Origin: JBNJGT01 sp964473285
Lineage (GTDB): Archaea > Nanobdellota > Nanobdellia > Woesearchaeales > JACJVW01
Assembly: GCA_964473285.1 (NCBI GenBank)
Contig: CAYYOI010000025.1
Coordinates: 1 to 22,021, forward strand
DNA length: 22,021 bases
Direction: 5' to 3'
A program made the translations under genes and the position numbers. This document shows positions 7,425-16,800 of the stretch, in pieces. The notes under the pieces are model-generated. The model had not been told where the DNA came from. It did no database searches and saw only the letters and a list, made by a program, of their open reading frames with translations. Position 1 is the stretch's first letter. Every line of letters begins with the position of its first letter.

Positions 7425-8441
7425 TCAATCCTTAATATTATACCGGCCCAGGATGTTACCTGAAAACTCATGCCCATTGATATAATCACTAGGTTGTGTT
7501 GTTCCGTTTAGCCGGACATCCGACCCTAGAACCAAGCCCTCCAGATCCACCGCATTTAGTTCCTTTCCAACCTTTCCCGGCCCGTCAAATGTCTTCTCTT
7601 CAGTCCGAACAGATCGTATCATGACACATGAAGGCTTACCTGCAGCTTCTGTCCCTACATTCAAAAAATGCATTCCCCGAAACGGCATGGGTGCAAGAAC
7701 CCCTGGCGCCTTGAGCATGCATTCCCTGCGCGGTGTCTGTTTGCCACCTTCAAAGGCCTCAGCCCCGGTTATCTGATAGCTTTGTCCGTGTACTTCCATG
7801 TACATTCCAATCAATTCTTCCGCAACATATAGTGGATTTTCATACTCCATCTCATTCACCTAACAATTCTTCTATATTACTTTTCAATTCAGTGTCTTCT
7901 GCTAATTCAGAAAGTTTATCCATCATCAGATCCTCCTTGTATCGCCCGCTCAAGACATACCAAGCTTCTTCTTTATGCTCATCAGGAACCTGAGAATACA
8001 AGAAATCCTCAAACGTGATCTCATTCTTTACAGGCTCGGTCTTATAGAATTGGATCACATATTGATATGGTGATTGACCCTCAAACGTCTCAAAATACGC
8101 CTTGACATTCAAATTCTCTTCTGCCAGGTAATCCTTATAACCCATTATCCCATCATACGCTGACCAGTCTGCCTCACCAAAGACATTATCCGGCAGGTCC
8201 AGATCATTGATCAGGAATTCTAAGCCTTTTTCAGAAAATGAATTTTTTGAGAAGAAAGCCTGGCCCATATACACAGAAAAGGGCCTTTCTCCTTCCCTAC
8301 TTCTTAGATACCCTACTACTGTCTCTCCTTGTAAGCTAATGGCAGTTCTAAGTGCCTGTACCATTGTCTCTGCCTCAGCATACGGATTTGAGAGATTTAT
8401 ACCAAATCTTTCAAACTCCTCATAAGGAATCGACAGGTCAT
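7424..8441 (-). repeat. 1.0-kb direct repeat, copy A (C-terminal domain plus AAG-like gene)
   Basis: This segment repeats at 10049-11066 (offset 2625). The part from ~7857 to 8441 (C-terminal domain of the array protein) differs at only about five positions over ~585 bases. The AAG-like part (7425-7856) is only about 89% identical at the protein level. Identity ends abruptly near 8441, inside the last array unit. Confidence 0.85.
7425..7850 (-). CDS. Compact methylpurine-DNA glycosylase (AAG)-like protein, copy 2
   Basis: The 141-144-residue product aligns with the AAG/MPG 3-methyladenine DNA glycosylase family. In numbering from an upstream GTG at 7859, GAEAF (E34) matches the ETEAY catalytic-Glu motif. 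QTPR, then PGVL...RGMHFLNV, match QTPR, PGTLYVY and GMYxxxN. VMIRSV (R82) matches VLLRAL, and DGPGKVGKEL matches SGPxKLCQAL. AAG proteins are usually ~200 residues; this one lacks ~10 residues after the catalytic motif (including the position of human His136) and the loop before the GP motif. Tyr127 is Phe and Tyr159 is Met. The catalytic Glu and the base-pocket Arg are kept, so it may be an active glycosylase with altered base preference. The ATG at 7850 has AGGTGA five bases upstream. The GTG at 7859 would overlap the preceding gene by 8 bases. Last gene of the cluster. Confidence 0.6.
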   Translation of the reverse strand: MEYENPLYVAEELIGMYMEVHGQSYQITGAEAFEGGKQTPRRECMLKAPGVLAPMPFRGMHFLNVGTEAAGKPSCVMIRSVRTEEKTFDGPGKVGKELNAVDLEGLVLGSDVRLNGTTQPSDYINGHEFSGNILGRYNIKD

Positions 8442-10050
8442 CTGCAAAAAGCAATAGTTTTTCTAAAGAGAAATTTCCACTGGCAAACCAATCCTTGGCA
8501 GTAGCAGGATGAAAACCTTTCTCGGGAGCTTTCATTTTCAGATAATGATCCCGGTGTTTATAACCATTCAGTCTAATTGCCAGTTCCAGTAGCTCTGCAA
8601 CACCTTCAGCATTGGCATAAGGATTGCGTAGCTCATACCCTAACCGTTCAAACTCAGTTACAGGGATGGACAAATCCTTGGCGAAGAAAACTAGTTTATC
8701 AAGAGGAATTGCTCTTTTTCCGAACCACCCTTTAACTGCACTAAGACTTAATCCCTTTTCCTTTGCTTTTTCAGCAAGATATGTGTTCCTGCTAGTGTAA
8801 CCCTGCTGCTTGATTCCAATATCAATTAGTTCCTTGATGGTACCAGCACCTGCAAACGAAGAAACCTTATAACCAAATCTTTCCAACTCAGATGTAGGGA
8901 TGCATAAGTCCTCAGCAAAAAATGACAATTTTTCTGGAGGTATTCTTTTCTTACTGAACCATTCATAAGCCGATTTTGGATTTAAACTCTTGTCCTGCAT
9001 GTATCCATTTCTAGTGCTATACCCTTGCAATCGTATTGCCAGGTCAATCAGCTCTGCAATATCAGAAGCATTTGAGAAAGGATTCTCCAGATCATATCCA
9101 AAGCGTGCCAATTCTTCCGAAGGTATTGACAAATCGTTTGCAAAACTCAATAATTTATCTAAAGGGATCTTTCCCCTGGCAAACCAACCCTTAGCTGTAT
9201 TAAATTTGAACCCTCCTTCTTGACTTTTCTCCTTAAGATAATCGTTTCTACTGGCATAACCGTGTAACCCTATAGCCACATTCAGCAACTCGACCACATT
9301 TTTGGCATCTGAATAAGGGGCAACCACATCATACCCAAAACGCAATAATTCCTCTGGCGGAATTGAGAGATCCTTCACAAAGAACTGTAGCTGCTTAATG
9401 GGAATAGATCCAGTTTTGAGCCAATAGTTTGCCCCACTCAGGCTGAAACCATGCTCTTGTCCCTTTTGCAAGAAATAATCCAACCTGTGCTTGTATCCAT
9501 TTAGTCGTATTGCTGTATCAAATAGGTCATGGAGGTTGGAAGCTTTCGAGTAGGGGTTATCTGGATCATAACCAAAGCGTTGAAGTTCAGATGAAGGAAG
9601 TGACAATTCACTTGAAAATAATGCTAAGGTCTCAATAGGAATTCTTCCTTCTTCAATCCAACGGTGGACAGTAGCTGGATGAAATCCATGCGCTAGCTCT
9701 TCAAGATATTTCCATCTGCTGGTATATCCCTTTAGATGAATACCTACATCAATCAATTCACCAAGGTTGGTAGCATTAGAATAGGGTCTATTGATATCGT
9801 ATCCAAAGTGTTCTAACTCTGTATGCGGAATGGACAAATCATCCGCAAAATATAGTATCTTCTCAAGGGGTATGGTCCGCTGCCCAAACCACCCTTTAGC
9901 AACCATTAGATTAATACCTTCCTTTTCAGTAGTACGAAGATACGCCATACGATCTTGGTATCCATTCAATCGGATAGCGATATCTATCAGCTCAACAACA
10001 TCCCGTGCACCAGCGTACGGATTTTTTCTAACCAGATCTTCTAATCCCAT
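7852..10050 (-). CDS. Tandem XRE-like HTH array protein, 7 units (array 2)
   Basis: The product (~732 residues) begins with seven consecutive units of 75-80 residues ending in the signature DLSIPxxELERFGYxx NPYxxA. Each unit reads as five short helices: ELIDxAIRLNGY, SRxxYLxEK, a GFxxxTAxxWF helix, IPLEKLLFFADDLSIP, and ELERFG. The order and spacing resemble a Cro/CI (XRE) helix-turn-helix domain, with the W-containing helix in the recognition position. An eighth, degenerate unit (QALRTAISLQGETVVGYLRS) leads into a ~100-residue C-terminal domain I do not recognise (YQYVIQFYKTEP, EEAWYVLSGRYKEDL). The start ATG at 10050 shares its A with the TGA of the preceding glycosylase-like gene, with AAGGAT just upstream. 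The last ~195 residues are almost identical to the other array protein, while the units differ widely. A modular sequence-specific DNA-binding protein is the likely role. Protein or RNA binding is possible. Confidence 0.65.
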   Translation of the reverse strand: MGLEDLVRKNPYAGARDVVELIDIAIRLNGYQDRMAYLRTTEKEGINLMVAKGWFGQRTIPLEKILYFADDLSIPHTELEHFGYDINRPYSNATNLGELIDVGIHLKGYTSRWKYLEELAHGFHPATVHRWIEEGRIPIETLALFSSELSLPSSELQRFGYDPDNPYSKASNLHDLFDTAIRLNGYKHRLDYFLQKGQEHGFSLSGANYWLKTGSIPIKQLQFFVKDLSIPPEELLRFGYDVVAPYSDAKNVVELLNVAIGLHGYASRNDYLKEKSQEGGFKFNTAKGWFARGKIPLDKLLSFANDLSIPSEELARFGYDLENPFSNASDIAELIDLAIRLQGYSTRNGYMQDKSLNPKSAYEWFSKKRIPPEKLSFFAEDLCIPTSELERFGYKVSSFAGAGTIKELIDIGIKQQGYTSRNTYLAEKAKEKGLSLSAVKGWFGKRAIPLDKLVFFAKDLSIPVTEFERLGYELRNPYANAEGVAELLELAIRLNGYKHRDHYLKMKAPEKGFHPATAKDWFASGNFSLEKLLLFADDLSIPYEEFERFGINLSNPYAEAETMVQALRTAISLQGETVVGYLRSREGERPFSVYMGQAFFSKNSFSEKGLEFLINDLDLPDNVFGEADWSAYDGIMGYKDYLAEENLNVKAYFETFEGQSPYQYVIQFYKTEPVKNEITFEDFLYSQVPDEHKEEAWYVLSGRYKEDLMMDKLSELAEDTELKSNIEELLGE
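8392..10050 (-). repeat. Seven ~78-codon helix-turn-helix-like units
   Basis: Coding repeat array in array protein 2. Units are diverged from one another at the DNA level, unlike some in array 1, but keep the GYxSR, W and DLSIPxxExxRFGY landmarks. The least conserved stretch in each unit is the helix before and around the conserved W. Confidence 0.7.
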
Positions 10051-11066
10051 CAATCCTTAATATTATACCGGCCCAGGCTGTTACCTGAAAACTCATGCCC
10101 ATTGATATAATCACTAGGCTGTGTTGTTCCGCTTAGAGGAACATCTGATCCTAGAACCAGATTCTCCAGATTCACTGCATGTAGCTCTTTTCCAACCCTT
10201 CCCGGCCCGTCAAATGATTTCTCCTCAGTCCGAACCGATCGGATCATGACGCACGAAGGGTTACCGGCAGCTCCGGTTCCAACATTCAAAAAATGCATAC
10301 CTCTAAACGGCATGGATGCAAGAACACCTGGTTCCTTAAGCATGCATTCCCTGCGCGGTGTCTGTTTGCCACCTTCAAAAGCCTCAGTCCCGGTTATCTG
10401 ATAGCTTTGTCCTTGTATTTCCATGTACATTCCAATCAATTCTTCCGCAACATATAGTGGATTTTCATACTTCATTTCATTCACCTAATAATTCTTCTAT
10501 ATTATTTTTTAATTCAGTGTCTTCTGCTAATTCAGAAAGTTTATCCATCATCAGATCCTCCTTGTATCGCCCGCTCAAGACATACCAAGCTTCTTCTTTA
10601 TGCTCATCAGGAACCTGAGAATACAAGAAATCCTCAAACGTGATCTCATTCTTTACAGGCTCGGTCTTATAGAATTGGATCACATATTGATATGGTGATT
10701 GACCCTCAAACGTCTCAAAATACGCCTTGACATTCAAATTCTCTTCTGCCAGGTAATCCTTATAACCCATTATCCCATCATACGCTGACCAGTCTGCCTC
10801 ACCAAAGACATTATCCGGCAGGTCCAGATCATTGATCAGGAATTCTAAGCCTTTTTCAGAAAATGAATTTTTTGAGAAGAAAGCCTGGCCCATATACACA
10901 GAAAAGGGCCTTTCTCCTTCCCTACTTCTTAGATACCCTACTACTGTCTCTCCTTGTAAGCTAATGGCAGTTCTAAGTGCCTGTACCATTGTCTCTGTCT
11001 CAGCATACGGATTTGAGAGATTTATACCAAATCTTTCAAACTCCTGATAAGGAATCGACAGGTCAT
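10049..11066 (-). repeat. 1.0-kb direct repeat, copy B (C-terminal domain plus AAG-like gene)
   Basis: Partner of the repeat at 7424-8441, in the same orientation. Together the two copies flank array 2 (8442-10048), so homologous recombination between them would delete or swap that array while leaving an intact array gene and an intact glycosylase-like gene. Confidence 0.85.
10050..10475 (-). CDS. Compact methylpurine-DNA glycosylase (AAG)-like protein, copy 1
   Basis: Close paralogue of the protein encoded at 7425-7850, differing at about 16 of 144 positions. The motifs EAF (catalytic Glu position), QTPRRE, PGVL, RGMHFLNV, VMIRSV and DGPGRVGKEL are unchanged, and the same AAG-family pocket residues are missing. 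That both copies keep the motifs while other positions drift suggests selection on both. The ATG at 10475 lies one base after the TGA of array protein 1 (10477-10479), with AGGTGA upstream; a GTG at 10484 is an alternative start. Its own stop overlaps the start of array protein 2 (TGATG), so it is sandwiched between the two array genes and translated in fixed order with them. Confidence 0.6.
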   Translation of the reverse strand: MKYENPLYVAEELIGMYMEIQGQSYQITGTEAFEGGKQTPRRECMLKEPGVLASMPFRGMHFLNVGTGAAGNPSCVMIRSVRTEEKSFDGPGRVGKELHAVNLENLVLGSDVPLSGTTQPSDYINGHEFSGNSLGRYNIKD

Positions 11067-13809
11067 CTGCAAAAAAAATTAACTTAGAAAGAGGTATATT
11101 TCCTTCCCTAATCCATCTGGATCCAGCAGACATTGTAAAACCTTCACTAGAAGACTTTAGCCGAAGATAATCTCTTCTGCTTTTATAGCCATTTACTTGA
11201 ATTGCCAAATCCAGCAAATCTGTTATGTTGCTAACCTTTGCATACGGGTTATCTAGGTCATATCCAAAACGAGCAAACTCTGAAGAAGGGATCTCCAAAT
11301 CTCGAGCGAACAAATTTAGGATATTCAAAGGAATATCATTAGAAGGGATTATATTTCTCATTGTCGCGGCATTAAAATTTCCTTCCTTTGCCTTTAGCTT
11401 ATAATATTCTTCACTCGTATATCCTTTAAGGTCAATTCCTATTCGAATCAGTTCGGAAACTGAACTAGCTGAAGCATAGGGATTAAATAGATTTATTCCA
11501 AACCGTTCAAATTCTTTAAAAGGTATGCTTAAATCCTCAGCAAAAAAAAGAATCATCCCATAAGGTATGTTTCTTCCTTTGTTGAAGCAAGCGATAGCGG
11601 ATGAATACTTCAGTTTATTCTCAGCCTCCTTTTCTTTCATATAAAGGGTCCTACTTTTGTATCCCCTTAACGCTATTGCCTTATCAATTAATTCCTTATA
11701 ATCTGAAGCATTTGAATATACACATTTTTCACTAACTCCAAAATTTTCCAAGCAGTCATCTGGAATATTCAGATCATGGGCAAGTTGTAAAATGACATTG
11801 GAAGGAAAGTTATTTTTTGTGAACCAAGAAATAACGGACCTAGATACAACCCCATACTTCTTTGCATTTTGCTGACAAAAATTTGTTCGACTTGGATAAC
11901 CATTTAGCTTAATCGCCAGATCCACAAGCTCACCTAGACTCTCAGCCTTTTGATACTGCTCTGAAGCTGGAATGGGTTCAAAACCATCTTCAAAAGTATC
12001 AGAATCATTATTAACAGCGGTATGTTGTGAAAATTCTTGTTGCTCAGGAGCAAAGACATTAGGATTATACCCAAAACGCTCTAATTGAGACCTTGGAATG
12101 GATAAATCATCAGCAAAGAATAATATTTTTTCTAATGGAAAAGTTCCCTTATGAAACCACTTGCGAGCTGTAAACCAGTGAAATTCTCCTTCTTTTTCCT
12201 TTCCTTTCAAGTATACCTTCCGATTATTGTAACCATTTAGCTTGATAGCCAGATCCACAAGCTCACCTAGACTCTCAGCCTTTTGATACTGCTTTGAAGC
12301 TGGAATGGGTTCAAAACCATCTTCAAAAGTATCAGAATCATTATTAACAGCGGTATGTTGTGAAAATTCTTGTTGCTCAGGAGCAAAGACATTAGGATTA
12401 TACCCAAAACGCTCTAATTGAGACCTTGGAATGGATAAATCATCAGCAAAGAATAATATTTTTTCTAATGGAAAAGTTTCCTTATGAAACCAGTTGCGAG
12501 CTGTAAACCAGCGAAATTCTCCTTCTTTTTCCTTTCCTTTCAAGTAAGCCTTCCGACTATTGTAACCATTTAACTTAATCGCCAAATCTAATAGTCCAGC
12601 AATACTAGTGGCCTGCAGATAGGGATTCTCTAAGTTATACCCGAAACGTTCAAACTCAGATATGGGGATGGACAAATCATCAGCAATAGATAAAAGCTTG
12701 TCTAAGGGAAATCTATCTTTTTTGATCCATTGCAAAAAGGTAGCTGGATGAAATCCCTTTTCTTGTAGATAATCTTTTCTATACTTATATCCCTTTAGAA
12801 AAATGGCTGAGTCAAGAAGTTCAGCAATACTAGTGGCCTGCAGATAGGGATTCTCTAAGTTATACCCGAAACGTTCAAACTCAGATATGGGGATGGACAA
12901 ATCATCAGCAATAGATAAAAGCTTGTCTAAGGGAAATCTATCTTTTTTGATCCATTGCCAAAAGGTAGCTGGATGAAATCCCCTTTCTTGTAGATAATCT
13001 TTTCTATACTTATATCCTTTTAGAAAAATGGCTGAGTCAAGAAGTTCAGCAAGAGAAGTAGTATTGGAATATATATTATCTATCTTATACTCAAAACGTT
13101 CTAATTCAGACATAGGAATATTCAGATCTTCAACTAAAAACATCAATTTTTCAAAGGGTATGAATCTCTTCTCGAACCATTGAGAAGCAGTATTAGCACT
13201 AAACAAGTCTTTCTTAGATTTCTCAATCAGATAATCTATACGAGAGCTATACCCGTTTAACCGAATAGACAAATCAACTAGTTCAACCACATCAGCAGCA
13301 TGAGAATAGGGGTTATCAATATTATATCCAAACCTTTCCAATTCGCAGGCAGGAATTGATAAATCATCAGCCAAAAACAATAACTTTTCCAAGGGAATCA
13401 TTCCCTTTTTAACCCAATTTTTAAACGTATATGGATGCAAACCTTGCTGTTTGCCTCTAGTTTCAAAGTATGATTTTCGAGTGCCAAAACCGTTAAAATG
13501 AATCGATATATCAATAAGTTCAAAAATATTTTCAGCAGTTTCATAGGGATTCTCCAGGTTCCATCCGAAACGGTCAAACTCAGATTTGGGAATGGACAAA
13601 TCCTCAGCGAAAAATAATAATTTATCTAAAGGTATATTACTTGTACCAATCCAACCATTTGCAGTAAATCGACTAAACAAGCTCGACCTTTCAAGCAGAT
13701 ATTCTTTTCTACTTTTGTATCCATTTTGCCTTATTCCGACATCAATTAATTCTCCAACACTAGTTGCACCTGCATACGGATCATTCTCGACAATAGCCTC
13801 TAGCCCCAT
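10477..13809 (-). CDS. Tandem XRE-like HTH array protein, 11 units (array 1)
   Basis: The 1110-residue product has eleven consecutive XRE-like units (residues ~8-931), a degenerate twelfth, and the same C-terminal domain as array protein 2. Units keep GYxSRxxYL, a W-containing third helix, and DLSIPxxEFERFGYNL followed by ENPY. Unit 8 (NFCQQNAKKYG; DLNIPDDCLENFG) and unit 10 (whose W is replaced by I) are the most divergent. Units 4-5 and 6-7 are recent tandem duplicates. Units 6 and 7 each carry an extra acidic ~33-residue linker (EQQEFSQHTAVNNDSDTFED). The ATG at 13809 has GAGGTGG about eight bases upstream and overlaps the end of the translocase-methyltransferase gene by 10 bases. The 5' two thirds is visibly more AT-rich than the gene before it. 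The likely role is modular DNA recognition; repeats of this fold in such number in one chain are, as far as I know, not a described architecture. Confidence 0.65.
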   Translation of the reverse strand: MGLEAIVENDPYAGATSVGELIDVGIRQNGYKSRKEYLLERSSLFSRFTANGWIGTSNIPLDKLLFFAEDLSIPKSEFDRFGWNLENPYETAENIFELIDISIHFNGFGTRKSYFETRGKQQGLHPYTFKNWVKKGMIPLEKLLFLADDLSIPACELERFGYNIDNPYSHAADVVELVDLSIRLNGYSSRIDYLIEKSKKDLFSANTASQWFEKRFIPFEKLMFLVEDLNIPMSELERFEYKIDNIYSNTTSLAELLDSAIFLKGYKYRKDYLQERGFHPATFWQWIKKDRFPLDKLLSIADDLSIPISEFERFGYNLENPYLQATSIAELLDSAIFLKGYKYRKDYLQEKGFHPATFLQWIKKDRFPLDKLLSIADDLSIPISEFERFGYNLENPYLQATSIAGLLDLAIKLNGYNSRKAYLKGKEKEGEFRWFTARNWFHKETFPLEKILFFADDLSIPRSQLERFGYNPNVFAPEQQEFSQHTAVNNDSDTFEDGFEPIPASKQYQKAESLGELVDLAIKLNGYNNRKVYLKGKEKEGEFHWFTARKWFHKGTFPLEKILFFADDLSIPRSQLERFGYNPNVFAPEQQEFSQHTAVNNDSDTFEDGFEPIPASEQYQKAESLGELVDLAIKLNGYPSRTNFCQQNAKKYGVVSRSVISWFTKNNFPSNVILQLAHDLNIPDDCLENFGVSEKCVYSNASDYKELIDKAIALRGYKSRTLYMKEKEAENKLKYSSAIACFNKGRNIPYGMILFFAEDLSIPFKEFERFGINLFNPYASASSVSELIRIGIDLKGYTSEEYYKLKAKEGNFNAATMRNIIPSNDIPLNILNLFARDLEIPSSEFARFGYDLDNPYAKVSNITDLLDLAIQVNGYKSRRDYLRLKSSSEGFTMSAGSRWIREGNIPLSKLIFFADDLSIPYQEFERFGINLSNPYAETETMVQALRTAISLQGETVVGYLRSREGERPFSVYMGQAFFSKNSFSEKGLEFLINDLDLPDNVFGEADWSAYDGIMGYKDYLAEENLNVKAYFETFEGQSPYQYVIQFYKTEPVKNEITFEDFLYSQVPDEHKEEAWYVLSGRYKEDLMMDKLSELAEDTELKNNIEELLGE
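11897..12562 (-). repeat. 333-bp tandem duplication inside array 1
   Basis: Two nearly identical 333-bp copies (111 codons each, for example position 11921 matching 12254) cover units 6 and 7 with their acidic linker. Only scattered single-base differences separate them, so the duplication is recent and in frame. Confidence 0.8.
12597..13046 (-). repeat. 225-bp tandem duplication inside array 1
   Basis: Two nearly identical 225-bp copies (75 codons, for example 12601 matching 12826) encode units 4 and 5. A handful of base changes separate them, one of which alters the recognition-helix region (FWQW against FLQW). Confidence 0.8.
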
Positions 13810-16800
13810 CTGGAAACCACCTCTGCAATGGAACCTTTCTTAGTGCTATAGTTTCGTGAGATTGTATCAAACCCTTGAAACTGCTTTTCTTTTTGCGGAG
13901 TAAAAATCTTTAGCGGTTTGGTCCCGCCCGTTGCAACATGCTCGAAAGGCGTGTAGACTTCAAGCGCATCTCCGATAAGGTCTCCAAAATAATCAGCATT
14001 TTTCTGTCCGAAGATCATGGGAATCTGTGCGTTCTTCTTTTTTCCATGAGCATTCTCAAGCGAAAGTGAGACCTCATCAGCAAACGTCACATTAAACAAA
14101 TACCTTTCAAACAATTTTGCGACATTATCAACATACTGTGGATCAGTCTTTGGAATCAAGGTAAAGGCAGCATACCCATTTGTAGAAAGTAAGCGATTTG
14201 ATTCCATAATGATACGTTCAACATCCCTTTCAGTGTTTTGATTATTATAATGCAACGCATTACAACATGTAGCTACATCATAATAACCAGCAACAAGTCC
14301 GGTATCCCATGCCTTCCGGTTAAAGAACCGAACTCCCTGCACACCTTCCGCAGCTGCCAATTCCGCACCAAGATCAAGCATTGCCTGCATCCCGTCAACA
14401 CAATCCACTAACCGTTGCATACCACGTTCATGCAAGACACGAGCAAGACAGGCAGGTCCAGATCCAAGATCAACGATTCGCTCTGTTGAAACACCGTTCT
14501 TATCAAGTGCCTCCAGGAATGATGCCACTATCCGATTGGATTCCGCAGCTGTTGAGACAGCCCATGAATCAACATTCTTGTAATCAGTGACCAAAAGATC
14601 AAGCTTTGAGGGATCATACTTCTTACCTTTCAACTGTGAAAGCCGGTTAATATGTTTCCCAAAGTAATCCTGTGAGATCCTCTCTTTTGAAATAAGACTG
14701 CTGTGAGTCCCCCCTGAAGAAACGGATTGTTCTCCATCCTCATCAAGCAATGCGAGCGTATGCTCATCAAGAGGCAGCGCTCTCCTTACTGCCTCTTGAA
14801 TGATCAAGTCTTTTGAATTGCGTATGCTGTAACGATCACGATCAATGGTCGTTGGCGTCCAGGTTGCCCTGAATGAAACATTGTATTTCTCCTCAAGATC
14901 CATGATCTCCTGGGTCATGAATTCCTCCAGCGAATCGCTGTGTGAAACCAATGTATGGACACGTACAGGCGCATACTGTCCCTTCCTGTGTCCTCGACCG
15001 ATCAATTGTATGTAATCTGCCGGAGTAATCTGTGGCTCCATTATGTACATGTCAAGTTCACGATCACCACAGGCAAGACTGATTCCTTCATTCAATACAT
15101 CCGTGCAGATAAGGATCTTGTAATCTCCTTGCCTGAACTTCTTTGCTTCCTCTTGTTTTCGTTTGAATGAATGATCTCCATCGATGATACAGATAGAGTG
15201 TGGATCATATGCCGCACTAAGGTTTGCCTTGATATCTCCCACTACATTTTTTTTCAGGGGTGTATAGATGATTACCTGCTGATCATCAGAGTTTTCCGAT
15301 ACAATACGGTTAATCTGGTGGACCTTGCTGTCCATAAGAATCTTTCGCAGCTGATACAGTTTGATTCCCGCCAAGGCTGAAGGTTTCCAAGCATCAAAGT
15401 ATTGTTTAGCTTCCACGTCACTCAATTCAACCTGTATCAGATCATCAACAGATTTGGGCTGTGTAAGTGTAGGCAAGTCAAACAGTTTGTTGATCGCGTC
15501 TTTGGAGATGTCAAACCACTGCTTCCGCACCATCACATCACGGATTGCATCCGGATCAAGCGCGTAGATGTATGGCTCTGAACGGTAGCAGGAAAACCTC
15601 GGATCATCCGGGTTCAGCATGTAGAAGAGAAACCCAAGATCCGAAAGCTTGTTTGGTACCGGTGTTGCAGTCAGGAACAATGAGTCAGTATCCTTTGTCT
15701 TATCAACAATTTCTGCAAAAGCCTTAGCACTATTTGTCTTGTAGTTCTTCAGCCGGTGCGCTTCATCAAAGATCAACAGATCAGAATCCTCAGCCAATTC
15801 CATGACTTTCTTCCAATACCGGTTTCTGGTATAATTCTTATCAAGACCAAGCTTGTCATAATTGATAACAACAAAACCTGAATCAGGGATATTCTGGAAA
15901 TCATCAAACTTCTCAATTATGGTTACATCCTGTGAATCGGCACCTTCAAGATTAGCGACATATGTATCAATCTCTTCTTGCCCCCACACCGAACGCATGG
16001 TCTGCCCAGGAGCAAAGATCAAAGCCCGACCCCTGGTTCCTTGTTTCTCATCCTCAAGCAGCTTCTTTGTTACCCCTACAAGTGTCTTACCCGCACCAGT
16101 CGCATCAGCACAAAGGACCCGCCGGCTTCCGTTCTCCACCATCTCGTACAATCGGTTTGTCTGATGAAAGAATAGATCCAGTTCTGACCGTTTGTTCAGT
16201 TCCTGCGAGTAATCTATAAGCCTTTGAACAGGCTTAACAACCAGCTGCTCCAGGCTGGGCTCATCAAATTCCGCCCGAATATCATCAGGAAGAGAACCGA
16301 TGTTCCCATTGTATTCAGCCTCTCCCTTTTTGATATAATGCCGAACAAGAATCCGTGCGATCAATTCATCATTTGCGATAGCGTCTGAAGACTTCTGGCC
16401 AAACTCACTGATAAAAGAAGGAACATCTGGAGCAAGATTCTTTATAACACCCAGGTTCATGACCGGTATCTCTCTGAGCTGATTCGTAAGATCGCTTTCG
16501 TGGAAAACCTCCTTAAGCCCTTCATCCAGCGACTCATACATCTTGCGTCCAAAGCCAGCTGCGATTTTTTCATCCTCAGAACTGTCAATGATATGCCGCA
16601 TAGAAAGATATTTTTCAGAATAGGGGCTTTGCTCAACCGTATGCTCCAAAACCCTTATCTGCTCATCCGTAAGAAACGCCTCAGGAGAGTAAGCTCGGAG
16701 GGTTTCACCCTGGCTTTCAGTTATGATACCCTTCTCTAAAAGCAAAGGACCAACCGGACCGGAATAATTCGTAATCAGTTTGTAATGGTCAGGATATTTC

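Larger units (their letters stand above)
11017..13809 (-). repeat. Eleven ~78-codon helix-turn-helix-like units
   Basis: Coding repeat array in array protein 1, with unit lengths of 75-80 codons except two of 111 codons that include an acidic linker. The unit order and number differ from array 2, although the C-terminal domains are nearly identical. Confidence 0.7.

Noticed and set aside
7852..13809. Arrays taken as TAL-effector, PPR or TPR repeats
   Set aside because: The unit length is ~78 residues instead of 33-36 and the landmarks do not match. Five-helix XRE-like units fit better.
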